DNA of 64,000 nt from Exobacillus caeni (GCF_005747095.1 NZ_SWLG01000013.1:1-64000), one strand, 5' to 3'; positions 6,650-15,748 are shown, numbered from the stretch's first letter. Numbers and translations are program-made. The notes: generated from the sequence alone by a model not told the origin.

Positions 6650-7936
6650 ATGTTGGGGTTGTTGAAAAACAGGAATTATTTTCGGTTTTGGAGTGCGCAG
6701 ATTATATCACAGTTAGGAGATGGAGTCACACGCCTTGCCATTATCTATTTAGTAGCCATGCTTTCAAAGGATCCGCTTGAAATCGGCCTCGTCATCTTTG
6801 CGCAACTTCTTCCAACAGCTGTCTTCGGCATTTTCTTTGGTCCCCTTGCAGATAAATATTCACGGAAATGGCTGATGGTCGGTTCTGATTTTTACCGGAT
6901 GACAATCGTTCTTCTTATGATTTTCTTCCATGATTCTGTTCCTGCTCTTATCACCTTAATCGTCTTTCAGGGACTGGGAACGGCGGTCTTTAATCCAGCC
7001 CGCTCGGCTTCTATCCCGGATCTTGTCGGTGAAAAAAATATCCAGCAAGCGATTTCGCTTTCCCAGGGAACAAAGGCGGCGATGGATATTATCGGCCCAT
7101 CGATCGGCGGGCTGCTCCTTTTAATGAATAACTACACAGCAATTTTTCTTATCGATGCAGCAACTTTCCTGTTATCTGCTTTCTTACTATTGCAAATCAC
7201 CTTATCGGCAACAATCCATAAACATGAACAACCAGGGGGAGAGGGGTACTTTTCCTCTATCGGTTCAGGAATAAAACAGGTCGTCAGCATGCCGGCGCTT
7301 CGTTTCCTCCTATTGCTCTTAATGCCAGTCACGCTTGTAGTAGGAGCGCTTAACACCAACCTGGTAGCTGTTCTGACAAATGTTTTCAAGGTTTCGCCCG
7401 CACACTTTGGTTTGTTAGAGGCTTCAGTTGGTGTCGGTGCGATCGTTGGCGCTCTTTTTATCGGGCCGTACCTTTTAAAATTGCTAAGGCCAAGTACCGT
7501 AATGCTGATGGGAACGATCATAGTTGGAGCCTGGATGGTGATCGTCATCCCGCTGGATATGATCAGGCCGGCTCTTGGGATTACTCCGATCTATTTATGG
7601 TGCCTGATGATCGGTGTTTTAAACACATTGATCAACGTTCCGCTGAGCAGTTTGTTCCTTGGTGCAACGCCAGCCTTCTTTAGAGGAAGAGGCCAGGCAT
7701 TGCTGGGGGCAACAGCAAATTCGTTTCAGCTGATCGGTATTCTTGCCGGAGGCTGGATCGCGGGATATATTGGAGTGTTGAACGGAACCGCACTCTCGGG
7801 TCTCTTGCTCATTATTGCAGTTGTGTTCTTTCCGCTGCTCAAAGGATATAAAGAACTACATGCGATCGATCCCAAAAACAAAAAGAAGCCTATCAAGGCA
7901 ACAGAGGAAAAAGCAGGTCTTCCTGCAGCAAAATAA
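6650..7936 (+). CDS. MFS transporter (EntS-like exporter group)
   Basis: A 428-residue protein with about 12 predicted membrane helices. RNYFRFWSAQIISQLGDGV at the N-terminus and FFGPLADKYSRKWLMVGSD near residue 60 (the motif A loop between helices 2 and 3) fit the MFS_3 group of drug or siderophore exporters. GAGAGGGG precedes the ATG. The ArsR-like gene follows after 15 bases, so the two form an operon. The exported compound is unknown. Confidence 0.88.
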   Translation: MLGLLKNRNYFRFWSAQIISQLGDGVTRLAIIYLVAMLSKDPLEIGLVIFAQLLPTAVFGIFFGPLADKYSRKWLMVGSDFYRMTIVLLMIFFHDSVPALITLIVFQGLGTAVFNPARSASIPDLVGEKNIQQAISLSQGTKAAMDIIGPSIGGLLLLMNNYTAIFLIDAATFLLSAFLLLQITLSATIHKHEQPGGEGYFSSIGSGIKQVVSMPALRFLLLLLMPVTLVVGALNTNLVAVLTNVFKVSPAHFGLLEASVGVGAIVGALFIGPYLLKLLRPSTVMLMGTIIVGAWMVIVIPLDMIRPALGITPIYLWCLMIGVLNTLINVPLSSLFLGATPAFFRGRGQALLGATANSFQLIGILAGGWIAGYIGVLNGTALSGLLLIIAVVFFPLLKGYKELHAIDPKNKKKPIKATEEKAGLPAAK

Positions 7937-7951
7937 CGTGGAGGGACAGCG

Positions 7952-8548
7952 ATGTCGAACTATAATAAATTAACCGATATGGATCTGGCAAAAGTTATGA
8001 TGGATCCTAGAAGAAACAAAATTTTTGAACTGGCAAAAAATAAACCTGTAACGGTCAACGATCTTGCGGAAGCGATGGATGAGAAGCCTTCGCGCTTATA
8101 TTACCATGTAAAAAAATTGGAGGAAGCAGGTTTTCTTGAACTTGTTGAAACACGGCAGCAGGGTAACCTGATCGAGAAGTTTTATAAAGCTGTTCCCGGT
8201 ATAAAAACCTTTGAGCTCGATAAAAGTTTGTTGAACGAGCATTCGGATGACGTACAAGCAGAGATTTTGAAGATTGTAGAACCGGGCTTGAAAAAGCTCT
8301 TTAATGAACTTGACAATAAAGAAGACAGGTACAAGGAGCAAGTAGATATGGCGATCCACTTTTCAAATCTGACCGGAAAAGAATGGATGGATTCCCTTGG
8401 ACTTATGGTAGAGGCTATAAAAGACAGGGGCAACAATAAAACGGACACAGATTCATTCGACTACCAGTCAAAGCTTGGTGCCGAGGATTTAAACAAAGAA
8501 TCAAAGTACGTGCATCTAATCTTAACCTATAAAATCGAAGAGGAATAA
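7952..8548 (+). CDS. ArsR-like winged-helix transcriptional regulator
   Basis: 198 residues. The N-terminal winged helix includes RNKIFELAKNKPVTVNDLAE and SRLYYHVKKLEEAGFLELVE (residues ~12-70), typical of HTH_20/ArsR-like proteins. The C-terminal ~110 residues are helical and probably sense a ligand. It lies 15 bases after the MFS gene. TTTTAAC-core dyads upstream of that gene are likely targets. Confidence 0.85.
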   Translation: MSNYNKLTDMDLAKVMMDPRRNKIFELAKNKPVTVNDLAEAMDEKPSRLYYHVKKLEEAGFLELVETRQQGNLIEKFYKAVPGIKTFELDKSLLNEHSDDVQAEILKIVEPGLKKLFNELDNKEDRYKEQVDMAIHFSNLTGKEWMDSLGLMVEAIKDRGNNKTDTDSFDYQSKLGAEDLNKESKYVHLILTYKIEEE

Positions 8549-8618
8549 TAACCTGAAACTTTAATCCGCTGAATTCGTATAACAAGTAAAGAATGTTATT
8601 TGCGAAGGAAGTGAGAAA

Positions 8619-8723
8619 ATGTTCGCAAAACTTTTCCACCGACTCAATAACACCCAGAAAAAAATTGCGATGGCTGCAGTGCTTTTGTTGTTGGCAGCAG
8701 GAATTCTTATTCTCTTGTTTTAA
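8619..8723 (+). CDS. 34-residue membrane peptide
   Basis: ATG 8619 follows GGAAGTGAG with good spacing and opens a 34-codon frame. A basic amphipathic N-terminus (FAKLFHRLNNTQKK) is followed by one hydrophobic helix of about 18 residues (AMAAVLLLLAAGILILLF) reaching the C-terminus. No homologue is known to me. The layout is typical of small single-pass stress or toxin-like peptides, but no function can be assigned. Confidence 0.6.
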   Translation: MFAKLFHRLNNTQKKIAMAAVLLLLAAGILILLF

Positions 8724-8835
8724 TAGGCTTTTTTCGTAAACCCGGTTGCTGCTTCTGGAGGAAGTAGTTAACTTTCGATCCAGGTTGTCTTCCTTTTTGC
8801 AAAAGAGGGGTTAGCCTCCTCGGTACCATCATTAT

Positions 8836-9019
8836 TTGAGGTCACCAGATCCGTTATTTGTGACAAACGGTCATTATTCAAAAATTATAGGTCATTGGTG
8901 CCGTTATTTACCGATAAAACACCAGTTTTCATCTGATTTTGAGCAAATAGCGGAACAGATGACCTCATTTTTTCTAAAAGTAGAGTTTTTTCACAAATAA
9001 AGGATTCCATGACCTATAA
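8836..9019 (-). repeat. Dispersed ~185-bp element, copy B (inverted relative to copy A)
   Basis: The reverse complement matches 3274-3458 along its length, including the four alternating ~25-bp motifs (from 8838 and 8889 in one orientation, ending near 8967 and 9017 in the other). Weaker similarity continues to about 9075. With its flanks it fills most of the gene-poor stretch 8724-9240. Confidence 0.8.
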
Positions 9020-9240
9020 TTCCCCAACCCGGACTCGCAGGCATTATTAAGTTGTAACTTGCTACTGATGCCTCTATATTCTGGGAGCCTAAAACCGTTT
9101 ACTTTCATCAATCTCATTCTCATAATCCTGGTCTCTTTGTTTTCCAGAGACAATAAAAACAGAACAATATGAATATTTTGTGACAAAAAGGTTGCCCTGA
9201 AGACCGGCAGAGGAGTAAAATGGAAATAGGAGGTGGCCGT

Positions 9241-9360
9241 ATGGATTATATCCAGTTATTGTCTGCCGGATCAGAGACAGGAACAATCGTCTTTTTAATT
9301 GGAATTACCCTTGCCTTTTATCTGCATTTATCTGTTTATAAGTTTGATGGAGAGGAGTAG
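9241..9360 (+). CDS. 39-residue membrane peptide
   Basis: ATG 9241 is preceded by ATAGGAGGTGG at ideal spacing. The peptide has a polar start (MDYIQLLSAGSETG), one hydrophobic helix (TIVFLIGITLAFYLHL) and an acidic tail. The stop overlaps a terminator hairpin. Unknown function; the strong ribosome site is the main support. Confidence 0.62.
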   Translation: MDYIQLLSAGSETGTIVFLIGITLAFYLHLSVYKFDGEE

Positions 9361-9375
9361 AGACTCCTTTTTTTG
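9352..9375 (+). terminator. Rho-independent terminator
   Basis: AGGAGT and ACTCCT pair around AGAG, followed by TTTTTTTG. It overlaps the end of the 39-residue peptide. Confidence 0.7.
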
Positions 9376-9379
9376 TTTT

Positions 9380-9910
9380 TTAGAAGGACTTTTTTGCCAC
9401 AGTTGCGGATTTTAAAGGATCCGTTTTCTTTAAAGCTTCCTTCAGTACGGATAGGGCTAACTCATGATCATCCATCACATAAGGGATCTCTTTAGGTTCA
9501 ACCCAGATTCTTGTGGAAGCTTCATATTCTCGAAGAAAAGGCCTGCACTCAGTAACATCCATTCGATAAAAGGCCTGATAGCCGATCACCGGGTATTTAC
9601 CATCAGGATCAAAATGAGGGTTTTCCTCATGGCTTACTTCGATCGCTCCGAGGTAGCAGATTTCCCCGGTCACATATCCTTCTTCAAGTGCTTCCCGGAT
9701 AAACGCCTGTTCTGGTGTTTCACCTTTTTCAACATGTCCGCCCGGAAAGTTATAACCTCTATCTTTTATATAAGACAGGAGGATTTTCCCCTCGTGAAAA
9801 CAGTAACCATGCACGCTGGTCACCTTTTGGCTGTCAGTTATGAAAAAGGAAGGAAGCCATGTCAGCTTAATGTTATGCCCTCCCCAATCAACGTAAATCG
9901 TTTTATTCAT
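9380..9910 (-). CDS. Nudix hydrolase
   Basis: 176 residues. The Nudix box reads GHVEKGETPEQAFIREALEE followed by GYV, near residues 58-80. It has the Gly, first Glu and RE..EE, but the last Gly falls one place early (EEGY rather than EExG). Nudix enzymes hydrolyse nucleoside diphosphates linked to another moiety; the substrate here is unknown. ATG 9910 has GGAGGAAT upstream. The SnoaL-like gene lies 15 bases upstream on the same strand, so cotranscription is likely. Confidence 0.85.
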   Translation of the reverse strand: MNKTIYVDWGGHNIKLTWLPSFFITDSQKVTSVHGYCFHEGKILLSYIKDRGYNFPGGHVEKGETPEQAFIREALEEGYVTGEICYLGAIEVSHEENPHFDPDGKYPVIGYQAFYRMDVTECRPFLREYEASTRIWVEPKEIPYVMDDHELALSVLKEALKKTDPLKSATVAKKSF

Positions 9911-9925
9911 ACCATTCCTCCAAAG

Positions 9926-10354
9926 TTAAAACGTTTTATGGGTGTTTTTAGGCAATGCTCCTAGCTCGTATAGAATTGCAGCATCGCTGTTCTCGCACCA
10001 CATTTCCTTCACTTTTCCGTTTTCAAATGCAAAGATCATAATTCCCGTTTCCTTCACACGTTGCTCTTCAGCCGGGATGTTGAACCAGCCGCCGCGATAT
10101 GTCATCCAGCCGGTATATCTGACAACAAGCTTGTTTCCTTGCTCGATCAAATCATCCAGTTTCCATTCATCATCGCTGAATACCTTCTTAAACCATCCCA
10201 TGAATTCTTTCATCGTTTCCCTGTTATTGTCCTCTTTTCGAGAATGATAAACAAAGTCCTCTGTTGTTAACTCATCAACAACATCAAGGTTCCCTCTGGT
10301 AAAATACTCAGAAAACCAGCGTTCTGCCACGGTTCTTTTATCGGCACTGATCAT
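9926..10354 (-). CDS. SnoaL-like / ester cyclase family protein
   Basis: 142 residues with the NTF2-like cone fold of SnoaL-type proteins: AERWFSEYFTRGNLDVVDEL at the start, DFVYH near 32, and a C-terminal FAFENGKVKEMW strand followed by DAAILYELGAL. In Bacillus these are small stand-alone proteins, often of unknown substrate. It is first in a two-gene minus-strand unit with the Nudix gene. AAGGTGGGA precedes the start. Confidence 0.75.
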   Translation of the reverse strand: MISADKRTVAERWFSEYFTRGNLDVVDELTTEDFVYHSRKEDNNRETMKEFMGWFKKVFSDDEWKLDDLIEQGNKLVVRYTGWMTYRGGWFNIPAEEQRVKETGIMIFAFENGKVKEMWCENSDAAILYELGALPKNTHKTF

Positions 10355-10400
10355 GTTATAATCCCACCTTTATACATCTTCTCCACCATATTCTTTTTAT

Positions 10401-10508
10401 GGGCAACGTATCCTCCAGTTTAAGGAAGAAAAGTTTGTCGATTCCGTAACAGAACAGGTCAAACAGGATAGCGAAAATCGTGCAATGGTTTCCTATAAAA
10501 AACTATAA
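10401..10508 (+). pseudogene. Possible gene remnant (C-terminal fragment)
   Basis: Between two genes a 35-codon frame, without a start or ribosome site, reads like protein: FKEEKFVDSVTEQVKQDSEN, RAMVSYKKL and a stop. The composition is coding-like and unlike the surrounding spacer. I cannot name the parent family. Confidence 0.3.
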
Positions 10509-10514
10509 AAAGAA

Positions 10515-10547
10515 AAAGCCTCTGGCATAACTCTTGCCGCGGGCTTT
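10515..10547 (-). terminator. Terminator of the GNAT-like gene
   Basis: On the minus strand AAAGCCCGCGGCA pairs with TGCCAGAGGCTTT (one internal mismatch pair), followed by TTC. It begins at the stop codon. Confidence 0.65.
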
Positions 10548-11049
10548 AAAAATGGTTGCTCCAGACGATTTCTCCGGATTTATCTTCTTTATCAAGCATT
10601 ACATCAAAATTGTGCTTTTCATAAAAGTGAATGAGCCGGTCGACATGGCCCCAATCCCTTTCAGCGATGTCTCCTGTGATCGTCGGAATGTTATTATCCT
10701 TCGCTCTTTCTTTTAAATAGTTCATACAGATTGATCCGTATCCTCTATTGGAAGGCCCTTTGATGTCTCCGATGTGAATCCTGTTGTCCTTTTTATAAGT
10801 TGCCTGGATCGAAAAGTCCCAGTTTCCCTGAAATGCACTGTCGCATTCGTTAAGCATAATCTTGCATTGCTTGCCATCATCAAAGGCATATACGATTACA
10901 AGACTATCATCCTTCGTCTGGTCAATCCCGATCACTTCCCACTTTTTCGCGATTTGCTTCATGTTTTCTTGCATGCGAAAAATTTGAAATTGCAGTTCTT
11001 CCCCATCGATCGTTTTTTCTTGTTGGTCAGGGTTTTGCAGCAGCAACAT
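10546..11049 (-). CDS. GNAT-like acetyltransferase domain protein
   Basis: 167 residues. The C-terminal half holds a GNAT core: IHIGDIKGPSNRGYGSICMN (motif A, with R-G-Y-G in place of the usual QGxGxG) and RLIHFYEKHNFDVML (motif B, the YEKxGF-type end). The N-terminal 70 residues are not recognisable. Substrate unknown. A related but broken fragment with FYEKHDYG and VVWFSNHF is at 58.54-58.65 kb. The ribosome site is GGGGGGAAT before ATG 11049. Confidence 0.65.
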   Translation of the reverse strand: MLLLQNPDQQEKTIDGEELQFQIFRMQENMKQIAKKWEVIGIDQTKDDSLVIVYAFDDGKQCKIMLNECDSAFQGNWDFSIQATYKKDNRIHIGDIKGPSNRGYGSICMNYLKERAKDNNIPTITGDIAERDWGHVDRLIHFYEKHNFDVMLDKEDKSGEIVWSNHF

Positions 11050-11261
11050 GTGTATTCCTCCCCCCTTTTTTCATCTTCTATACTTATTTCATATGCGAAA
11101 GAATCTTTTCCGTTAAGAAAAGCGATCAATCTAACTTCCAGTCAATTGCACACAGTTTCCAATTGTACTAGATTATTGTGATAATTACAAAGGAAGGAAT
11201 TGCTAATCGTGGATAGATCTTAAGATGACAGGAATATTATAATAGAGTGGTTGTAATCCTT

Positions 11262-11366
11262 TATAGGAGTTTCAAGCTGGGGTATAAGAGTTTGTCAGAG
11301 GAATATTAGACCTTCAGCGGAAATTATTGGAACTTCAGAAAGCGGTATTGGAGTTGCAGGGTGGAA
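11262..11366 (+). repeat. Five 21-bp phased degenerate repeats (array 1)
   Basis: Five contiguous units start at 11262, 11283, 11304, 11325 and 11346, each exactly 21 bp, with core TATTGGAGTTTCAG and a variable 7-base tail often ending GGAA. The array shares its core and period with array 2 at 50341-50508. The rest of 11050-11662 shows no gene; it holds one hairpin with GGCG/CGCC ends at about 11432-11465 and an AT-rich leader before helD. Confidence 0.8.
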
Positions 11367-11662
11367 GAATTTGAACTGCCTGCTCATGCTGTTAGATTTG
11401 TATTTGCGATTTCCCGTATAAAATAAAAACAGGCGGGCCAAAACTGGTATCAGTTTGCACGCCATATTTTTAAATTAGAAATCAGTATTTTTTTCAAAAA
11501 CAAACATAAAAAAAGCGCTTGCTATGTAAAAAGTATCATGGTATGATTACAAAGCCTGCGTTAATTTAACGATTTATTTAATTATAACTATCCAATTTAT
11601 ATTATACTACCTGAGATTTAGTTTGTCAAATTTTTAATCCAATTTCTTTAGGGAGTGTTTTG

Positions 11663-14005
11663 ATGGCTGAAAATCCTTTAGAGTGGCAAAATGAGCAGAA
11701 TCGTGTAGAAGAAGTGCTTCGTATTATAAAAAATAAAATCAAGAAGTACGAGAAGCAGGCTGGCGGGATCAAAGGAGATATTGTTGAACTTCGTAAAAAC
11801 TTCTGGGATGACGTTACCGTAAACGTGGATAACGCAAAAGAAAGGGTAGAAACAGAAGCTGCACTAAGGCAGCAATCAGAACTTCTCTCGGAAAGAGAAC
11901 GAAGCCACGGCCAGCTGGATGAACAATTGAAAAAGCTTACCAGGATGAAAGATTCCCCTTACTTTGGGCGTTTTGATTTTCAAGAAGAGGGAGAAAAGGA
12001 AGCCGAGAAGATCTATATCGGAATCGCTTCATTGATGGATGAAAATGAGGAAGATTTCCTCGTATATGACTGGCGCGCGCCTATTTCAAGCATGTATTAC
12101 GATTATTCGCCCGGTCCTGCCCAATATGAAGTGATGGACGGAACGATCAGTGGAGAGATGGAAGTGAAGCGGCAGTTCATCATACGAAACGGGACGATCA
12201 AAGGGATGTTTGACACCGGGATCACGATCGGCGACGAGTTGCTTCAAGAAGTGCTCAGCAATGCCGCTAGCACAAAGATGAACAGCATCGTCGCTACGAT
12301 TCAAAAAGAGCAAAACCAAATTATCAGGCATGAAAAGAGTAAAACGTTGATTGTCCAGGGAGTTGCCGGAAGCGGTAAAACGTCTGCGGCACTGCAGCGT
12401 GTGGCCTATCTTCTTTACCGTTACCGCCAGATCATGAGTGCGGACAATATCTTGCTTTTTTCCCCGAACCCGTTGTTTAACAGCTATGTAGCGACTGTTC
12501 TTCCACAGCTCGGCGAGGAAAATATGATGCAAACAACCCTTCAGCAATACATTGAAAGCCAGCTTGAACAAAGAATGGAGCTTGAAGGACCGGCAGAACA
12601 GATGGAATACATTCTTACAGAGAGGGGCCAACAGGGATACGAAGCGAGGAGGAGTGGGATTAAATTTAAGGCCGGGCTTGAATATAAAGCACTCCTGGAC
12701 CATTATTTTGACTCTCTTTCAAACAGCGGAATCGTTTTTAACGAGCTTACCTTTAGAGGCGAAACACTCATTTCTACAGAAGAAATGGAGGACTATTTTT
12801 ATTCCCTGGATGATTCCTATCCGATCTCAAACCGGATCGATCAGTTAAAGGATTGGCTGTTGGAAATGTTGAATAAAGCAGCGAAACAGGAACGAAAAAA
12901 AGATTGGGTCGCGATGGAGAGCGAACTTCTAGATAAAGAAGATTATTTAAACGCATATAAAAAACTGCAAGAGAAGCAATCTTTCAATGAAGATACGTTC
13001 GACGACTTTGAACGTGAAGAAAAGTTTTTGGCCAGGCTCATCGTAAATCGGCATTTTAAGCCACTGCGAAGGTTTGTGAAAACATTGAGATTTTTAGATG
13101 TTAAGGAAACATATGCGAATCTATTTAAAAATCGGCATGTTGCAGAGGAAGCGAATAAACTTTTCCCTGAGGATTGGGGAAGTATCTGTGATCAGTCGCT
13201 GAAAGCTCTGGATCAAAATATTCTTTACTGGGAGGATGCGATACCATACCTGTACTTGAAGGACCAGTTGAGCGGCAGGACGCCAAACCTTAATATTCGA
13301 CATGTGCTTATCGATGAGGCACAGGACTATTCTCCTTTTCAGTTTGAGTATTTAAAGAATTTATTTCCTTACAGCGGAGTGACGCTCCTCGGAGATTTTA
13401 ACCAGGCGATCTATGCCCATACATTCGGCACGAAAACGCTGTTAGCTAAAGAGTCTTCAGAAGAAGAATCCGTTGAAAAGATCAGCCTGAAGCGCAGTTA
13501 TCGTTCGACGAGGGAAATTGTTGAATTTACAAAAGGCCTGATCGAGAATGGAGAGGAAATAGAAGCTTTTAACCGCGAAGGAACGAAGCCGGTATTGATA
13601 GAAACAAATGATCGTGCTTCCCTGAACACTGCTATCGTTTCCCGGATAAAAGACTTTCAGTCAAAGGGATATGAAAGTGTCGCTGTAATTTGCAAAACGA
13701 TGAAAGAAACAAAAGCTGCATTCCAGGATCTTCACAATGAGATTCCGATTAAAATGATCACGGAAGAGACATATACATTTGAAAAAGGCGTTACCGTCAT
13801 TCCAGCTTATCTTGCCAAAGGAATCGAATTTGACGCGGTGGTCCTTTATGATGCTAGCCAATATAGCCGCGAGTCGGAACGGAAGCTTTTTTATACTGCT
13901 TGCACGCGTGCGATGCATGAGCTTGCTATTTTATCTATCGGTGATCCGGGCCTGTTTATGAATGAAGCGCAGAGTGACACCTACATCGCTTTAGAAGAAA
14001 ACTGA
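11663..14005 (+). CDS. helD: RNA polymerase recycling motor ATPase HelD
   Basis: 780 residues, the usual HelD size. An N-terminal coiled coil (about 1-95) is the arm that enters the RNA polymerase secondary channel. Walker A (GVAGSGKTS, near 233), Walker B with IDEAQDYSPFQ (near 552) and later SF1 motifs (LKRSYRSTREI, YTACTRA) form the UvrD-like ATPase. In B. subtilis HelD frees stalled or hibernating RNA polymerase from DNA and helps recycling with the delta subunit. ATG 11663 is chosen over the adjacent TTG because GGGAGTG lies just upstream. Monocistronic. Confidence 0.93.
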   Translation: MAENPLEWQNEQNRVEEVLRIIKNKIKKYEKQAGGIKGDIVELRKNFWDDVTVNVDNAKERVETEAALRQQSELLSERERSHGQLDEQLKKLTRMKDSPYFGRFDFQEEGEKEAEKIYIGIASLMDENEEDFLVYDWRAPISSMYYDYSPGPAQYEVMDGTISGEMEVKRQFIIRNGTIKGMFDTGITIGDELLQEVLSNAASTKMNSIVATIQKEQNQIIRHEKSKTLIVQGVAGSGKTSAALQRVAYLLYRYRQIMSADNILLFSPNPLFNSYVATVLPQLGEENMMQTTLQQYIESQLEQRMELEGPAEQMEYILTERGQQGYEARRSGIKFKAGLEYKALLDHYFDSLSNSGIVFNELTFRGETLISTEEMEDYFYSLDDSYPISNRIDQLKDWLLEMLNKAAKQERKKDWVAMESELLDKEDYLNAYKKLQEKQSFNEDTFDDFEREEKFLARLIVNRHFKPLRRFVKTLRFLDVKETYANLFKNRHVAEEANKLFPEDWGSICDQSLKALDQNILYWEDAIPYLYLKDQLSGRTPNLNIRHVLIDEAQDYSPFQFEYLKNLFPYSGVTLLGDFNQAIYAHTFGTKTLLAKESSEEESVEKISLKRSYRSTREIVEFTKGLIENGEEIEAFNREGTKPVLIETNDRASLNTAIVSRIKDFQSKGYESVAVICKTMKETKAAFQDLHNEIPIKMITEETYTFEKGVTVIPAYLAKGIEFDAVVLYDASQYSRESERKLFYTACTRAMHELAILSIGDPGLFMNEAQSDTYIALEEN

Positions 14006-14069
14006 AGAAGGGAAAGCTTTTGGCAGCAGCATATCCCCACTTATATAAACTGTTAATTCTGACAACTTA

Positions 14070-14098
14070 TTGAACTTTTTCATTAAAAGTGAGATAAT
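14070..14098 (+). promoter_or_regulatory. Sigma-A promoter of the 48-residue peptide gene
   Basis: TTGAAC (14070-14075), a 17-base spacer and GATAAT (14093-14098), with the peptide start at 14125. Confidence 0.6.
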
Positions 14099-14124
14099 AG
14101 GAAGAAAGAGAGGAAGTGGTTTAA

Positions 14125-14271
14125 GTGAAAGTTGTAACGAAGATCTTTAAGTATGTGTTGGTCTCAAATGTTGCAATTATAGCTTGTTTGCTTTTTCTTC
14201 CTGTTTTCTTGCTAACCGATAACGTGAGCTTGATTTCAGAACTGGTTGATTTTATTTCTTCGACAAAATAA
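14125..14271 (+). CDS. 48-residue membrane peptide
   Basis: GTG 14125 follows AGAGGAAGTGG. The frame has a basic N-terminus (KVVTKIFKYV), a hydrophobic helix of about 20 residues and a short C-terminal amphipathic stretch (SLISELVDFISSTK). It has its own promoter and a downstream terminator, which supports expression. Function unknown. Confidence 0.6.
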   Translation: MKVVTKIFKYVLVSNVAIIACLLFLPVFLLTDNVSLISELVDFISSTK

Positions 14272-14307
14272 TCAAAACATCCTAACGAAGCGACTTTTTT
14301 TAGCAAG

Positions 14308-14340
14308 GAAACTCCCGCATAGGGGTTTCTTTTATTTTTT
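14308..14340 (+). terminator. Rho-independent terminator
   Basis: GAAACTCCC (14308-14316) pairs with GGGGTTTC (14322-14329), followed by TTTTATTTTTT. It ends the 48-residue peptide unit. Confidence 0.8.
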
Positions 14341-14404
14341 TGAAAAAAATTTATTTTTAGCATAGCTATTTGGCCTCTAAAGGAAAAACTTTACTAAGAG
14401 TTTT

Positions 14405-14449
14405 GAGCAAGAAAGAACTTCCTGCGGTTCTTTTTGCTCTTTTTTTTTC
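14405..14449 (+). terminator. Second strong terminator-like hairpin
   Basis: GAGCAAGAAAGAAC and GGTTCTTTTTGCTC pair and are followed by nine T. No gene lies between it and the previous terminator, so it either backs up that one or ends a short untranslated transcript. Nothing else is visible in 14272-14612. Confidence 0.75.
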
Positions 14450-14612
14450 TAAATCCGCCTCAAGACGGAGAACCTTTCATACTGAAGATGGTGCAGAAAG
14501 AAGAGAATATCTGGAAAAATATAAGTAGCTTGCATAGGAAGTCAACTGGAGAATGTGGAAATAGTATTATGGCATTTTTTGGAGTTGTATTTTAAAGGAG
14601 GCGTTTTGTGTT

Positions 14613-15743
14613 ATGAAAGATGTAAGACTTGTGCAATTGGCAAAGACCCTGGTGAACCATTCGATTGAACTTCAGGAAACTGAAAAAGTAATGATTAGCG
14701 GGAGCAATATCGCAAAGCCGCTCATTAAAGAAGTGATCAGGGAAGTTTACCGAGTTGGAGGTGTTCCTTTCCTTGATCTAAGGGAAGAGGATATGATGGT
14801 TGAAATAGCGAAAAAGGCTACTAGAGATCAGCTGGAAGTGGAGAAAGGCTGGTATGCCAAGAAAGTGGAAGACGTAGATGCATTCATACATATAAGAGCA
14901 GAGGAAAATGACGCGGAAATGTCCGACATTCCTTCTGAAGTTCTGCAGATGGCAGGGGAAGTGATGCAAGAAGTCGACCAGGTTATGATCAACCAGAGAA
15001 AATGGGTTTTAATTAACTACCCTACTCCTGCAGCAGCCCAAAAAGCAAGGATGAGCAGTGAGAAGTTTGAAGACTATTTGCTCGAAGTTTGCAGCCTGGA
15101 TTATAAGAAGCTTGCTGAAGCGCAAAAAGCGTTGCAGGAATTGATGGAAAACACGGATAAAGTGCGCATTGTTGCTCCAGATACAGATTTAAGCTTTTCT
15201 ATCAAGGATATCCCGAAGGTTGCTAGCCATGGAAAGAGAAATGTGCCGGATGGTGAAATCTTTACATCGCCTGTAAAAGAAAGCGTGAACGGAACGATTT
15301 CATTTAATACGCCATGTCCGTACCGCGGTGTTACGTTTAACAATGTATCCCTCACCTTTAAAGATGGAAAAATCGTTGATGCGGTTGCTGACGAAACAGA
15401 AAAAATCAACGAGATTTTTGATCTTGATGAAGGAGCGCGTTATATCGGCGAATTTGCGATTGGTTTGAATCCGCTGATCAATAAGCCGATGGGCGAGATC
15501 TTATTTGATGAAAAGATCAACGGGAGTATCCATTTTACCCCAGGCCAGGCTTATGAGAATGCAGACAATGGAAACCGCTCGATGGTCCACTGGGATATGG
15601 TCCTGATTCTGAGAGAAGAATATGGCGGTGGGGAGCTTTATTTCGACGATCAGCTCGTACAGAAGAACGGGAAGTTTGTCATTGATAGCTTAAAACAATT
15701 GAACCCTGAAGAATTTTTAAAAGAGCCAGTTGAAGCAGTTTGA
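14613..15743 (+). CDS. ampS: M29-family aminopeptidase (AmpS-like)
   Basis: A 376-residue metal-dependent leucyl-type aminopeptidase. Family marks: RKWVLINYPTPAAAQ near 128, PDTDLSFSIKD near 190, NVPDGEIFTSPV near 213 with a metal-ligand Glu, ARYIGEFAIGLNP near 273 and VHWDMVLIL near 333 with His and Asp ligands. AmpS of B. subtilis is about 410 residues, so this is slightly short at the N-terminus, but all catalytic blocks are present. AAAGGAGGCG precedes ATG 14613. It is a single gene ended by the hairpin at 15749-15784. Confidence 0.9.
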   Translation: MKDVRLVQLAKTLVNHSIELQETEKVMISGSNIAKPLIKEVIREVYRVGGVPFLDLREEDMMVEIAKKATRDQLEVEKGWYAKKVEDVDAFIHIRAEENDAEMSDIPSEVLQMAGEVMQEVDQVMINQRKWVLINYPTPAAAQKARMSSEKFEDYLLEVCSLDYKKLAEAQKALQELMENTDKVRIVAPDTDLSFSIKDIPKVASHGKRNVPDGEIFTSPVKESVNGTISFNTPCPYRGVTFNNVSLTFKDGKIVDAVADETEKINEIFDLDEGARYIGEFAIGLNPLINKPMGEILFDEKINGSIHFTPGQAYENADNGNRSMVHWDMVLILREEYGGGELYFDDQLVQKNGKFVIDSLKQLNPEEFLKEPVEAV

Positions 15744-15748
15744 TAAGA

